Assembly (NCBI GenBank): GCA_023014485.1
Contig: JAJOZX010005792.1
Location: 186,001 to 250,000 of the forward strand
Origin: Bathynomus jamesi
Lineage: Eukaryota > Arthropoda > Malacostraca > Isopoda > Cirolanidae
Length of the DNA: 64,000 nucleotides
Direction: 5' to 3'
In this document: piece by piece, positions 10,638 through 22,788 of the stretch
Numbering within the stretch: the first letter of the stretch is position 1
How the letters are laid out: every line of letters starts with the position of its first letter
Translations under genes and position numbers: made by a program
The notes under the pieces: model-generated
What the model saw: only the letters and a program-made list of their open reading frames with translations
What the model was told of the DNA's origin: nothing
The model's database searches: none

Positions 10638-11231
10638 GAAAAGGCGCCTGATGAGAATAGGGTTTTGTATCAAGAGGCTTTGCAGAAATTTCTTCACGAG
10701 TACGAACATTATAAACAGCCTACAGAGCTCCCCGTGAGGCACAGCTCGAGTAGCGCTGAGCATAGTGGTACAGGGCCTGAGCAACCAAAGAGTAGCGGAA
10801 CACAGCACATCGAACATGTGCTAAAAAACAGCCTCCCCCATACATTGAGGAATAAAGGTTTAAGTCTTTATAACCTATTGAGTGAGGACCCTATCATACA
10901 GTGGGGCGACACAGGCGAGGTCATTGTTGATGGATCAAGGGTGCAAGGGTCCAATATCGTTGATATTGTTCATGATCTGGTGAGAAAGTGGGACAGGCCT
11001 TCACCAACAGGATGGAGACATATTAAAGCAAGACTACAGCAAATAAATGTCCCCAAAACATTGATAGGTAATCTGAATAGGTTAAAAGACTTGGAGCATG
11101 CATCGCACGTGTCACAACTGAGTACACCTTCACCCACAACAGCTGCAGTGTCTCTGAAGAGAAGAAAGAAGAGAGTAGAAGGCCAACCTTATCCACGTGC
11201 CTCTAAAATACGCAAATGGCTAACGTATTAA
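10638..11231 (+). pseudogene. Conserved Polinton IQW/SNIVDIV gene, 5'-truncated (P1)
   Basis: Homologous to the 5'-complete gene at 47427-48165 in P3 but missing its first ~50 codons, which were removed by the deletion that joined it to PolB. The C-terminal domain has IQWGDTGEVIVD, GSNIVDIVHDLV and SPTGWRHIKARLQQINVP. From memory, related proteins are common next to integrase in arthropod Polintons with no assigned role. The open frame now begins inside antisense PolB (from 10380), so any product would carry a foreign N-terminus. Its stop overlaps the integrase start by 16 bp. Confidence 0.75.
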
Positions 11232-12266
11232 GTAAGCACTATTATGACATTTCTAGCCCAGCATCCTATGGTGGCGTTAATAGACTGTACAGAGGTACTT
11301 ATGGCGTAAGGAAAAAGGATGTTGAGAGATTTTTGCGTGCCCAGGATGCTTACACACTTCATAAACCGGTGAGAAAAAGGTTTAAAACAGCCAAGACAAC
11401 AGCCGCATCGATTGATTCTATTTGGCAGGCAGATTTAACAGACATGCAAAGATATTCGGTGTACAACGATGGTTACCGCTACATCCTATTCATAATAGAT
11501 GTATTCTCTAGATACCTGTGGTTTTCCCCTGAAAAATAAATCGCCTGAAACAGTCGCTAAAGCAACCAAAACACTGATGTTGAAAAAAACAGGATTCCAG
11601 GCTATTTTTGTACGGACATGGGGAAAGAATTTATAGGGCGTGCTTTTCAGAACATGTTGTCAGAGTTTAATATCAGCTATTACACTTCCAACTCTATACA
11701 TAAAGCATCTTTAGCTGAAAGAGTTCAGCGTACCATAAAGGAACGCATGCACCGTTATTTTACACATAAAAGCACGCTCAGATATATAAACGTTCTCGAT
11801 CATTGGCTTCATCCTACAACCGCTCACACCACCGTACGATCGGTACAACGCCTAACGATGTTTTAGAAAGAGGCAGGCGACCGAGAAGTGATGGACACCA
11901 CCACCACCACACCACAATCTGTGCGTTTCAAAATCAATGATTATGTAAGGTTGTCACGTTCGGGAAATAAATTCGCGAAGGGTTTTGAGCAAGGATGGAC
12001 ACGCGAGATTTTTAAAGTTAGAGCTATGAGGCCTAAAGGCGAGATAATGATGTATTACGTTGAAGATTTGAAGGGGAAGAAATCTCGGGTTTTTACCGCG
12101 AGGAACTTCAGAAAGTGGCATTTAATTTAGGAAAAAACGTGTTTAAAATTGAGAAAATTTTAGGGAGCAAAGGCGCAGGAAAGAAGATGTACCTGGTGAA
12201 GTGGTTAGGTATCCAGAAAGCTTCAATACCTATATAAAAGCCGATGCAGTCATGAAGCTTAATTAG
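11216..12266 (+). pseudogene. int: Retroviral-type integrase with chromodomain (P1)
   Basis: A DDE integrase that would insert the element. Visible residues are D in WQADLTDM, D in CTDMGKEF and E in the AERVQRTIKERM helix. A C-terminal chromodomain (FKIEKILGSKGAGKKMYLVK) follows an SH3-like NDYVRLSRSG segment. This copy is broken near 11520 (two bases missing), near 11585 (extra A), around 11800-11885 and near 12210. The start ATG overlaps the previous gene's stop. Confidence 0.9.
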
Positions 12267-12274
12267 TATGCAGC

Positions 12275-13142
12275 ATGGCTCCCAACCATTTCTACGTCAC
12301 ACTCCCGTCCTCCTCATCCCTGTCTATGCACCCTAACAACACATTAGCCAACTTTGTAACAGAACTCCATGGGCCCATTGATTTGGGTCGTGATTCGTAT
12401 GAGGTGGGGGTATGTGAAATTCAGCTGGACACCGTCTTTTTAAATATTGATTATAAAGACGCCGTTTTTACAATTCTTAGAAACTGTGACGAGTGCGCCA
12501 AAGCCGGGGTAACTCGGGACGAAACTATACGCATCGCCCGGACTAAGGTCGCACAGTTTTTCAGTACAACTGTGACACTAGGCCCGGGTCGCTATGGTTC
12601 GGTTGAAGATGTTGTGAGAGACTTAAACATATGTTTAAAAAACTCGCACCTTACGAATGATTTAATATACGAAATCGTAAACAGAGGAGGCGCTGCACAT
12701 ACTCTAATGCTAAAATCAAAGGCTAATAGAAATCTTAAAGACGGAAGAGTATTCAAAATTATAACCGAGGGGCGTTATCGAGCAGCCTTCCAAAGAGACA
12801 CCTATCACGTGGTACCGGATAACTTGTCCCGCTTAATGTACCAGCTGAAGATGGAGAAAATGGCTGAAGGCCCTGAGCCGCCAGAAATGTGCTATATTTA
12901 TAGCAATATAGTAGAACACCAATTTGTTGGGGACACCCAGGCCGTCTGGTACGCATTGCACACATCCCCAACCATAGAGGCAGGGGTTTGAGTATTACAT
13001 ATGACAGGCCCCATTATGTGATGTCGCAACTAATCTAATAACTAATATCTCAATATATATAAGAACGGTGGAGGGTAAAAATTTCCCATTCGGTGACGGG
13101 AGCTTGACAGTGAAGCTGCACTTTCGCCGCACTGAGTTATAA
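12275..13142 (+). pseudogene. Penton (single jelly-roll) minor capsid, frameshifted (P1)
   Basis: Same protein as the intact copy at 27460-28332. It starts MAPNHFYVTLPSSSSLSMHP. Frame breaks occur near 12950 (one C missing) and 13020 (one A missing), and three bases are missing near 12510. The stop TAA overlaps the ATG of the next gene by one base (TAATG), the arrangement also seen in P2. Confidence 0.82.
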
Positions 13143-13606
13143 TGGTCAGAAAACCATTCACGGTGTACCGGGGTGTGAGATATCAGCGCGGCAGCGGCCT
13201 TGGGGCCATTTTTTCATCCATACTGCGCACAGCTGTACCACTATTGAAGAGGGGGGCCAGGTACCTTGGTAGGAAGGCCTTACAAACAGGATTTAACGCG
13301 GCAGAAGAAATGCTCGCAGGTACTAAACCTAAAGAAGCTCTAAAAAAACATTTAAGGCGTACGCGGGATGAAATCATCAAAGATGCGAAGAGGAAAATGC
13401 GTGGCGGAGGAAAGAAGAAGAAGGGGTTGCCAACACATGATGTAAAGAAGAGGGCTGCTAGGAAGAAGAAGGGAGTGCCATCACGTGGTGTAAAGAAGAA
13501 GAGAGCTGTTATGAAGAAGGAATCACGTGGTGTTAAACGTAAAAGGGTGCCAAAAAGGAAGTGTTCTAAGCGTATGAAACCTATGGTTGATCATTTTTTT
13601 AACTGA
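13142..13606 (+). CDS. Basic core-like protein (pX/pVI-like) (P1)
   Basis: 154 codons. The N-terminus has a glycine-rich, amphipathic stretch (QRGSGLGAIFSSILRTAVPL, then LLKRGARYLGRKAL) like that of small Polinton and adintovirus proteins compared with adenovirus core or minor proteins. The second half is strongly basic, with repeats of the pattern KKKxGxPSxxVKKxRA. It probably condenses DNA or lines the capsid. Its position between penton and major capsid fits. This is the only undamaged copy in the window. Confidence 0.65.
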   Translation: MVRKPFTVYRGVRYQRGSGLGAIFSSILRTAVPLLKRGARYLGRKALQTGFNAAEEMLAGTKPKEALKKHLRRTRDEIIKDAKRKMRGGGKKKKGLPTHDVKKRAARKKKGVPSRGVKKKRAVMKKESRGVKRKRVPKRKCSKRMKPMVDHFFN

Positions 13607-13686
13607 TATAAACTGAGGAAGCTAGTCTCACGAATCATAGATTGTTTAACAGTCGTCGCGGGAGGTGGCACTGTTTCTAACTCACC

Positions 13687-14987
13687 ATGGCACGTTTCAT
13701 TCATCCTTGCAGTTCACAGTGCTGTAAATCGGAGCTGTCCCTCTTTGATATGCCTCCAACTCAAGTATCTATTGAGCACAGTGACTTTATTACAATTAAC
13801 CCTTTAAACACGATTAGTTCACCCAGTGCCCCTATAGAATTCGTGATACCCAGCTCAGGCCAATACTTTTTTGATCCGGGCTGTATGGACATGTATACTA
13901 AACTACGCATAGCTCATTCTGACGGAACGGACTGCGATGATAATTATGCTGCATACCCCGAAACAAACTTTCTGCACACCATATTCAGCCAGTGTGACGT
14001 ATATTTAAATCAGACTAACATCTCGGCAGGCACGGGGTATTACCACCTACGATCGTATCTGGAAAATGTCCTCAACTTTTCAAAAGAAGCGAAGGATACC
14101 TTTTTATCTGCCGAGGGGTATTACCACACTAAAGATGAAGATGGAATAAAGGATAAATTTAAAAATTCTAAAAAAAAGATATATGAATGTTTTGGACGCT
14201 TGCACACGGACTTTACATTCCAGGAGAAGTTACTTATGAACGGTGTTGATATGAAATTGAAACTTACCCGCACGAGCCCTGAGATCTGTATAAATCTGGG
14301 CGCTGACCAAGAAGAAGGCGCGAAACCTGTTGTGATCCATATCATGGAGGCATATTTGCGTATACGCCGAGTGAAGCTAAGTTCCGCGAAACATATAGAA
14401 ATTGAGAAAGAACTGTTACACACCACAGTGAAATACCCAATTAACAGGGTACAGATCAAACTGTACACGATCCCCACAGGATTGGCATCGAAACAGATAG
14501 AAAACATCGCTCTTGGAGTACTGCCTAAAAGGATTTTAATTGGGATGCAAGACCACGCTTCGACGAATGGGGATTATAAAAAGAGTGCCTTGAAGTTTGA
14601 AAATTTTGGACTTAAAAATATCACTTTATATATCAATGGCGTCGCATTGGGTGGGACAATGAATATGGACTACTCGTCAGATGCTGTGTTCCCGCTCTGC
14701 GCGAGAGCATACAGCGGTTTAGCCCATAACACAGGGGTGTGTGACGAACTCGGAATCGGCCTAACACAGAAAGAATTTGTGGAACAGTTTAACATTTATT
14801 CATTTGACCTTACGCCTGACTTAACCGCGGGGTAAACACCCATTTAAACGCCCAGCAGACCGGTACGGTGGCAGTACGTTTGGATTTCGCCAAGCCTACA
14901 GACGCGCCTATTAGTGTACTAATGTATCTAGAAACACAGGCCCTAATAGAGATGGATCGTTTCCGGAATATAAGCACAGATTTTTAA
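13687..14987 (+). CDS. Major capsid protein (double jelly-roll) (P1)
   Basis: An open frame of 382 codons (13687-14835) starts MARFIHPCSSQCC and contains the double jelly-roll hexon-type capsid region (DPGCMDMYTKLRI, YHLRSYLENVLNFSKEAK, YLRIRRVKLSS). Compared with P3, the protein should run about 50 codons further; that sequence is present in another frame up to a stop at 14985-14987, just before the protease ATG at 14989. A G run near 14830 is one base short. P2 has the same defect, so it predates the duplication or is a shared systematic error. Confidence 0.9.
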
Positions 14988-14988
14988 A

Positions 14989-15548
14989 ATGGACGCAAAT
15001 ACCCTCAAGAGAGTGGTGAAAAGTGACTGTTTCGCGCGTTCCAAATTTATCGGGTTTTTGCAAAGAATGAAATATTGATGCCACCTAGCACGAGAAGCTG
15101 GCACGGTGCATCGTTAACACCGACATTGTGGGTGGCGAGGGAATTCACTGGTTTGCTATTTATTTTAAAACTAATGAAAGACTATACTACTTCGATTCAC
15201 TCGGGCCCCCCATGGAACGACTCGACAATCGTAAATTTTATCGCGCAATTACGTGTGCCTGAGGTAATTTGGGCCCCATATCAACTTCAAAGCCTTTACA
15301 GTGAAACATGTGGGCTATATTGTATCTTGTTTCTCTTGCATATGTCTCGCGGGAAGGGATTTATGAATTTTTTAAATTTATTCGATTTGTGTGACACAAA
15401 TATGAACGATAAATATGTATGTAGACAGATAAAAAAAAATTCCCACATGTTGCAACCCCCTGTAAGCCCTATATTGTGTAAATCTGTATATACATTTGTA
15501 ACAATAAAGAATTGGGCGCTGCCACCCTTTCTCCAAAAGTTTTTATAA
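14989..15548 (+). pseudogene. Adenain-like cysteine protease (P1)
   Basis: It starts MDANTLKRVVKSDCF two bases after the major capsid stop. The catalytic histidine (in GIHW in P2) and cysteine (TCGLYC) regions are present but in different frames. One G is missing near 15054, one A near 15110, and the region near 15205 also differs from sibling copies. The family matures capsid precursors. The tail overlaps exon 3 of the antisense spliced gene. Confidence 0.85.
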
Positions 15549-16620
15549 TCTTCTAACTCCGTTTCGTCCCTGTAAAATAAAGATAAAATTACTTTTAAAA
15601 ACGAATGCACTTCTTAAAACTGCATTTGTTTCTATAAATCTACCAAATATATATATATATATGGAAACAGTGATGAAAAGTAGTGAAAAAAAGTAGATTG
15701 CAGCGATATTTAGAATCCAACAAATTATTTTATCATATGTAATAAAGGTTATTCAATTATTCAACTGAAAATGCTTTGCAATTATGGCTTCTTTATAAGA
15801 TAACGCTCACATTAGTTCGTCTGCAAATTCGAGATCGCTGGGTGGGTTGCTCGCCGATGCACTCGCTCTCCTTTCGCCGAAAGTGTTTATAACACGGTCT
15901 AGCTCTGTGGCGGTCCTGTAATTAAAATAATTGTCGTGAAGCTGGATGCGAACAACACGTTTCAGGAAAAATAGTTTAATCAAAACTAATAAATAATCGA
16001 GATTTGTTTGCGTTGAGAGAACCTACCACGCTTGAATGAGTTGAACAACCTTTATTAATAATAAAATAAATACCGTAGTCTTTTTACAATTTACAATTTT
16101 ACAATGACATGAATAATTTTGAAGCTCGACTATTTATTTTATTTAATTTGGTCCTCAAGATTCAGGATTACTGGGTCTTATTAAAAATAAGCCGCTAGTG
16201 CTATAAACTAGTAATAATAAACAAATAAATGCGGTCCTGTAATTAAAATAATTGTCGTGAAGCTGGATGCGAACACGTTTCGGGAAAAATAGTATTAATC
16301 AAAACTAATAAATAAACGAGATTTGTTTTCGCTGAGAGAGCCTGTCCACGGTTAGGTTAAATTGAAATTATTTCGCAGTTATTTGACGAGAAATACAGAA
16401 ATGAACACAGATTTAAAATTAAAAACTGTCGAGAGCTGATATATATATATATATTTCACAGGATTATTGAATGAGGGTTTGGACCCCCGCCCCATTATTT
16501 TCATCAAAGTTCTGTGACGAGAAATGTCTGTTCTGGTCTATTGCACTGAATAATAGGCGTGGCTTGGTTGTAATAATCACTGTCACCAATAAGGTCGGGT
16601 GAATCGTAAAGCTCAGCCAT
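15296..16620 (-). CDS. Small spliced gene with phase-2 exons (P1)
   Basis: Exon 1 is 16620-16464, exon 2 is 15915-15811 (105 bp) and exon 3 is 15569-15296, with the same acceptors and donor as in P0. Two bases are missing in exon 1 near 16559 and exon 3 has a 2-bp loss (near 15550), so this copy would not read through. TATAAAT and TCAGTT promoter elements precede exon 1. Confidence 0.45.
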
Positions 16621-16919
16621 GATTTGTATGATGCAATAAGTAACGTGAAACTGACTCTAGACGACGAGGTGCCCCATTTATAATGGGTACGCCCCCTGCC
16701 TACAAGCGGAGAGCCTTGTTTCCTGTTGGAGACCTGCATGAATAGGGGTGTTGTTTTAGGACTTGTGGCGGTCGTTTTCGGTTTAGGCATATGCATGTTG
16801 AAAACAAGCTATTTCAAGTATTCCTAGACGGTGATTGGCACACTGCCGTCAAAACCTGGGTGGAGCTTCATACCCTTTTAGGAAATACTCGATCAACGGG
16901 TATACCGGAATCTCGAGAA

Positions 16920-17027
16920 TTTTTTTTTATTTCCACAATGATCTCACCTGTATCTGTCCACTGTATGTTGGGGTCCTCAACAATGAACTCTTTCGGTGAG
17001 ATGATGCGAAAGCGTGAGCATTCATTT
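16920..17027 (-). pseudogene. Relic of the IQW/GEV gene (P1)
   Basis: Same 60-bp relic as at 1731-1837, encoding a DPNIQWTDTGEI-like stretch on the minus strand. The adjacent 16625-16919 region shows no convincing gene. Confidence 0.55.
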
Positions 17028-17028
17028 T

Positions 17029-17550
17029 CTGACGAGATGTATTTCTGATTCCATGTTAAACTGTAGGTCTATGCGGGTGAAAACCTTAATCTTTGTCAAA
17101 ATGAGCAATTCGGGGTTTTGATGTGAAAGAGATGTCAATCATTCCCTGTCGAGGTGTATTTTCTAATTCCATGTTAAACTGTAGGTCTAGTGTGGTGTGA
17201 AAACCTTAATCTTTTTCAAAATGAGCAATTCGGTGGGTTGCTGTTAAAGAGATGGCAATCATTTCCTGCCGAGGTGTATTCTAATTCCATGTTAAACTGT
17301 AGGTCTAGTGTGGTGTGAAAACCTTAATCTTTGTCAAAATGAGTAATTCGGTGGGTTGATGTGAAAGAGATGGCAATCATTCCATGACGAGATGTATTTC
17401 TAATTCCATGTTAAACTGTAGGTCTAATGCGAGTGAAAACCTTAATCTTTGTCAAAATGAGCAATACGGTGGGTTGATGTGAAAGAGATGGCAATCATTC
17501 CCTGCCGAGGTGTATTCTGATTCCACGTTAAACTGTAGGTCTGGCATGGT
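17029..17550. repeat. 119-bp tandem repeat, ~5 copies (P1)
   Basis: Second copy of the block described at 1841-2378, with a few single-base indels. Confidence 0.88.
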
Positions 17551-17599
17551 GTGAAAAGCAAACTGGCAGTTCAGCCTTCTATTGGCTGATGAATTAAAT

Positions 17600-17722
17600 A
17601 CATGACGCCTATCTGGCAACTCAGCCAACTGGCTGTTTGGGACTCTATAAAGGCGGTGTATGGCAGAAGACTCTCATAAGAGCTCGGGCAGCCGCCCGAG
17701 CAAGGACTCTGGTCTTTTTTTT
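17600..17722 (+). promoter_or_regulatory. Terminal TATA cassette with hairpins (P1)
   Basis: TATAAAG lies at 17646-17652 and hairpin 1 at 17682-17701. One A is missing from the TATA run, so the spacing is 36 nt, and hairpin 2 has lost bases (GGACTCTGGTC). The other two array copies are intact here, so these may be sequence errors. Confidence 0.6.
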
Positions 17723-17779
17723 AATGGCCCTTTGGGTGATGAGGAAACCCTTCCCTCCCATAGAGGCCTCTTAGGTTAG

Positions 17780-18330
17780 GTATACCCCTTGGGGAGGTTC
17801 AGCTTGGGGAGAACTCCGCTCCAAGTTACATACCCCTCTTCTCCTCTTCCTCTCTTGCTATCTCTTCCTTTCTGCCCCTTTGGGGGGAATAGCTTGGGGG
17901 AGAACTCCGCCCCAAGTTGCATCCCCCTTGCAACCCATTTTGGGTTGGCAAACAAAGATTGGCACTTCTTCCTGTCTCTCTCTTCTCTTTTCTTTCTGGC
18001 CCTTTGGGGGGAATAGCTTGGGGGAGAACTCCGCCTCCAAGTTGCATGCCCTTTGCAACCCCATTTTGGGTTGGCCACAAAGGCCTGTACTCTCTCTCTC
18101 TCTCTCTCTTTTTTTTGCAACAAAGGGGAGGTTGTACCAACGGGGGTGGGGGTGGCACTCTTGCACCAAAAGGGTGGGGGGCACTCTTGCAACAAAGGGG
18201 GTGGGGTGGCACTCTTGCAACAAAAGGGGTGGGGGCACTCTTGCAACAAAAGGGGTGGGGGGGCACTCTTGCAACAAAGGGGGTGGGGGCACTCTTGCAA
18301 CAAAGGGGGTGGGGTGGCACTCTTGCAACA
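17780..18330. repeat. GC-rich terminal modules and minisatellite (P1)
   Basis: Same three modules plus G-tract minisatellite as at 2600-3155, ending 34 bp before the element terminus at 18364. Confidence 0.85.
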
Positions 18331-18364
18331 TTTCTACAGTCTCCCCTTTTGCGGGCATACTACT

Positions 18365-19029
18365 GATGCCGAATTGGAAAAATCAACGGTATTGGAAGTG
18401 ATCTGTGCTACCCACCTGCGTGTATGGAATCTTGTCTTAACAAGGCAAAACGAACCTTCTATCGTGTGAATAATAACACCAGTACACATTTGAAAACTTG
18501 TCGATCGATTTTTACAAACTAGTTGGTGATTCTCTATAATTTGAGTGCGCTGATCTAAAAAATATAGTTAGTTTTTCCCTATCACGTATGGTTTTCTTAC
18601 AGGGTGTGTCATAAATCTCCCATTTATCCTCAAATGTGAACCATCTTATCGAGACCAACATTGGATTGCACATGCTAAACCATAAATTTTGTTGTTATAG
18701 ACTACAGTAACACTTACATAATAATGTAGGGTAATATATATAACCACCAGTCCCGTTTCCAGCAAAATACTCTCTCCCCTCCCATCAATGTGTGGTTAAC
18801 ATTTGGGGACAGATGAGGTATTACAACACCCCTTGTAGCACGAAATCTTTAGGTGATAGAATAAAACCTAATTAAAGCAGAATTAAATAGCTCCTAGCTC
18901 TTGGACAAGCATATTGCTTGTTTATGAAAGAATAAAAAATAACTGAAAGAAACAAAATATATTACCTTCTTTACTTGCAAACATTTCAGGACTTATTCCA
19001 AAGACTTAAGAGTACGAAGGTAGATCTGA
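18365..19029. other. Flank outside Polinton right end (unit 2)
   Basis: Copy of the 3187-3857 flank. It begins GATGCC. No gene seen. Confidence 0.6.
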
Positions 19030-20656
19030 CTAATGACTAAACCGGTGCTTCTTTGATGTTTTCTTATGTTGTGCGTTAGGCTGATCTCGTTGCAGACACA
19101 AGCAGTAATCCGCCATCATATTTATATGCCATCTTCCTTGATATCTTCTTTCCATGGTTTTGATGTCCTGGTGAAATCGTTCCCCTTGCTCCTCACTGAC
19201 ATCTCCGAGATTTTCGGGAAAACGGTCAAGATGCGAAAATAAGAAGTGAACTTTCAGGCTCATGTTGCAGCCTAAGGCGCAAAACTTTTTAAGCATATTT
19301 TCCACCAGTCTTTCATAATTTTGGCTTTTGTAGTTTCCCAAGAAGTTTTCAACATCTTTGAAACCAAGCATGCTTCTTTTTCTTTATTGGTCATTGTGTT
19401 CAGGAAATGATCGTCTGTCAATAACTTTCTAATCTGCGGACCTATAAAAACACCTTCCTTTATTTTCTCGTAGCTAATCTTTGGATATTTTGAACAAATG
19501 TACTTGAAACACACCTTCTCTATTCAATGCCTTGACATACTGCTTCATCAAGCCTAACTTAATGTTCAAGGGTGGTAGGAGGGTTTTATTTGGTACAACT
19601 AGATGTTCATGTAAAATGTTCTTTTTATCCTGGGGTAAGATTCTCTCTAGGAGGCCAAGTTTTCCTCTTCCAGTGCTGGTCACGTGCTCGACTATCCCAT
19701 TCGCAGATGAAACATGGCATCTTACTCTATCCTGATTGCTGCCGAAGTAACATGCAAAGGACGTTGAGATCCCCACACAATATCCATCTGTGATTTTGAT
19801 ACTGAATTTTTTCCAGAAGCAGTTTCATGTTATCATAGATCTCTTTTAAATGAGTAGAATGGGCCACTGGGATTGATGCATATTTGTTACCGTTGTGCAG
19901 TAACACTCCTTTTAGACTGGTTTTAGAAGAACCTATAAACAACCCCCAGTCACTGGTTTGGTATTCGATGCCTAGCTTGCACACTAATCCTGTGATGTCC
20001 TTGCAAAATACCAAGGGACCATCTTCTTCGAAAAAAGGCACGAAGTCTTTCTCACGATTTCTGTACCAAGCGAAGTATGTATTGGATGCCAATAAATTGT
20101 TCTCCTGCAATCTAGACCCCAAAAGTTCTGCAGAGTCCTTAGGCAGATTGAAATCCCTCACTAAGTCATTTAGTTCGGCTTGGGTTAATGGTTTAGGAGG
20201 ATCTCGGTCAGTTGTTGGCTGTTCATAAACATCATCATTGTCTGGATTTGGAACTGAATCAGAATCTGAATTGTATTGATCCAGACTCTCGGGTGGGCGG
20301 GGTATAGGAACTTCTGGATCATGGGGTACCGGCCTTATTGCAGATGGAAGACTTGGGTATTGAAGGCTCTCTTTATTCTTTGCATTATAACCTTTAACAT
20401 TGCAAGAACAGAAGTAGCAGTCGTCGTTATGGTTTCTAGGTTCGCGCCATACCATAGGGATCCCAAATGGCAAACTTTCCTTTTTACCTTTGCTCCAATT
20501 CCTTAGTGCCGCAACACACGTAAGACAAACCTTGTGTGGAGCCAAACTTTTGTCTTGATCTCCTAATTTAATTCCAAAATAAGCATGATAAGCTCTCTTA
20601 ATGAAGGTCGTTACATTTGTCCTTTGTTTTACAACATACGACCACAAATATAACAA
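19030..20656 (-). pseudogene. Arthropod high-copy gene family, broken copy (unit 2)
   Basis: Second array copy of the pseudogene at 3858-5483. Here the N-terminal part reads open for 309 codons (20656-19727), uniting the Cys-rich start, the acidic linker and the DLNVLCMLL block. The downstream breaks near 19720, 19510 and 19370 are shared with the other copies. Confidence 0.7.
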
Positions 20657-20977
20657 AATATGTCTGGACTATGGGTACATCCTCTAGAAGCCATTATTAA
20701 AATTTTAAAGACGTAATGTTAGAATTATCTCTCTGAAAAATATGAAAAAACGAAATTAATTAAAGATAAAAATGTAAAAAATTACAAAACGCCCCAAAAT
20801 TGTTTTGCTAATAACTTTAAAACTGTGGGTGATAGAAAAAACTGGTAGCATTTTTTAATTCAGCGCAGCGAACTGCTAGAGAATCACAACTCAAAATAAA
20901 GAAATCGATTTTCACGCAGACCGGTGTAACACTCGCACTTTGTCGTAGCTAACAGTTATACAGAACAGTTTGTATCT

Positions 20978-21953
20978 TTAAAATTTTTGCCTCCTAGATT
21001 TTTCTGGATGAAATCATCAATAACATCATCATATGAAATCTCCCTGCCAACGTCCTGGTTGATGCTTATGATGCCAAGGCCACTGAGGCGATCCTGACCC
21101 ATTGATGACCTGAAGTAGTTCTTGATTAGCTTCGTCTTAAAGAAGCTCCTCTTGGTTGACGCTACTGTCACAGGTAGAGTGCAGGCAATTCTTAGTGCAA
21201 CCCAGAGACTGGGGTATAGTTCCTCCAGTTGCTTCTGATGAATGAAGGAGAGAAGTTCCAATGCAGTCATGTTGTATGAAGGTAAAGTCGGCAAGTTCTT
21301 AATTTCGAGGCCAGTTCTCTTCCATCAATGTCAGAGTCTGCTCCAGAGCTCAGTATCTTAGAGAGTTTTTCACACTTGCATGGCAAGTCTTCCTTGTTCA
21401 TTGTGCTGAAGTTTTGGAGAACCCCAAATATGTTCTTCACATCATCTAATGTTTTGAATCTCTCATTTATTGACCCGATGGGCGATGCCACAATCCACCA
21501 CCCATTGAAAAATTTGACTTCCAGCCTCTTTAAGGCTTCTGTAAATGGTTCGTCAGGAGCTTCGTAAGGAAAATGCTGTTTTGTGGATCTGAGCCTCTTC
21601 TCCTTCAGCACAGTCTCCACATTCATTTCCTCAAATATGTCCCTAGCTACGACTTGTGCTGCAAAAAACCTGTGTTTCTGTGGCTGGGGAGTGAGTCTTT
21701 TGTTTTTGTGAGGAGGTTGACTGCCACATCAAACTGCATTGTAGAAGATTGCAGAAGTTTGCTCACATGGTTAACTGCATGAAGAATGTCATACCATACT
21801 ACTGTGCAAATCTGAAAGCGATAAGACCCTACCTCCTCCGCAAGTTCTTGTGCTTCAGTCCTGGCTATGGCATCTGTGGCATTGTTTCTGACTTCCAACA
21901 GGGCCTCTCTGATGTTGTGGCTCTGGTATCGCACAGCCTCAATGCTCTTAAGC
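20978..21953 (-). pseudogene. hAT (ZMYM1-like) gene, 3' fragment (unit 2)
   Basis: Second copy of the fragment at 5805-6779, truncated at the same base by the array junction, with its own one-base indels (near 20998 and 21310). Confidence 0.85.
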
Positions 21954-22465
21954 ACTCATCTCTAAAATCTGTTAAAAACTCGCATAACACTTTAGCCACA
22001 ACCTCACTACAAACCTCATCATGATATATATTAATGTAGTGGTAAAAATACTTAAGATTGTCCATGATAACGAGATTCACATTTTCAATCGTAGGGTATG
22101 AGTAATCGACATGGTGTAGCATGATATAATACCGTTTATCACACCACTCATCCACAAGGCTCACTATCCATATCTGCTGCTTCTCTTCTGCACGCGGTTT
22201 CTTTTACTTCACGGTATATGTGAGACTTTATAAAGCTTAGTTCTACAACATACTTCAGTACATCGTCTGTACTGCGAAATCCTACAACCCCCTCGCCAGG
22301 ATATCCGTAGAGTATTTGAATAGCCTGACCTTTCGCACGATTCAATGCTTCCTTAAAATAGTCAAAGGAGGCTGGGATAGGGAGTTTTTCAGTGTCCACT
22401 ACATCTACGCCCTTTACCGAATACCCCTTCATAAATGTTGAACACGCGATATTAAAGGTGGCCAT
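21954..22465 (-). pseudogene. Unknown Polinton gene X, 3'-truncated (P2)
   Basis: Copy of the gene at 6780-7292; MATFN start at 22465. It has the same frame break near 22155 and the same cut after LTDFRDE. The 22466-22788 spacer shows no gene. Confidence 0.7.
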
Positions 22466-22788
22466 TTTCTTCTACGCGGGAGAGAATACACGTCTCAGCA
22501 CAAGGGTATGCAGAGGTCAACTGAGAACGCGGGGACAGAGGTCTGCTCAGGCTACGGGGCGAATCACGTCCCGTCTTACAGTGGGCGGGCATAACTTTAC
22601 TGTACACACGCACACACGGAAAGTGAAACACAAGTCGATGCACGATTTATTTAATAAACGAAATAACCAGCATGTATATATTTAGAAACACGTGCAAATA
22701 AATAAGTTAACAATCGGCACATAAAAGAATGTTCACAATACATATTATGTTACAAATACGTGTGACGAATAAGTTAGCATTAGACCCA

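Larger units (their letters stand above)
6780..18364. mobile_element. Polinton P1, left-truncated, internally deleted
   Basis: This 11.6 kb remnant of a Polinton/Maverick element has an intact right terminus (ends CATACTACT at 18364), no left terminus, and an internal deletion at 10637 relative to P3. It keeps unknown gene X, PolB, the IQW gene, integrase, penton, core-like protein, major capsid, protease, the spliced antisense gene and the terminal repeats. ATPase, the small basic gene and the PolB N-terminus are missing. It differs from P2 mainly by homopolymer indels. Confidence 0.92.

Noticed and set aside
14121..14507. Minus-strand frame of 128 codons inside the capsid gene
   Set aside because: Shadow of the capsid frame on the opposite strand.
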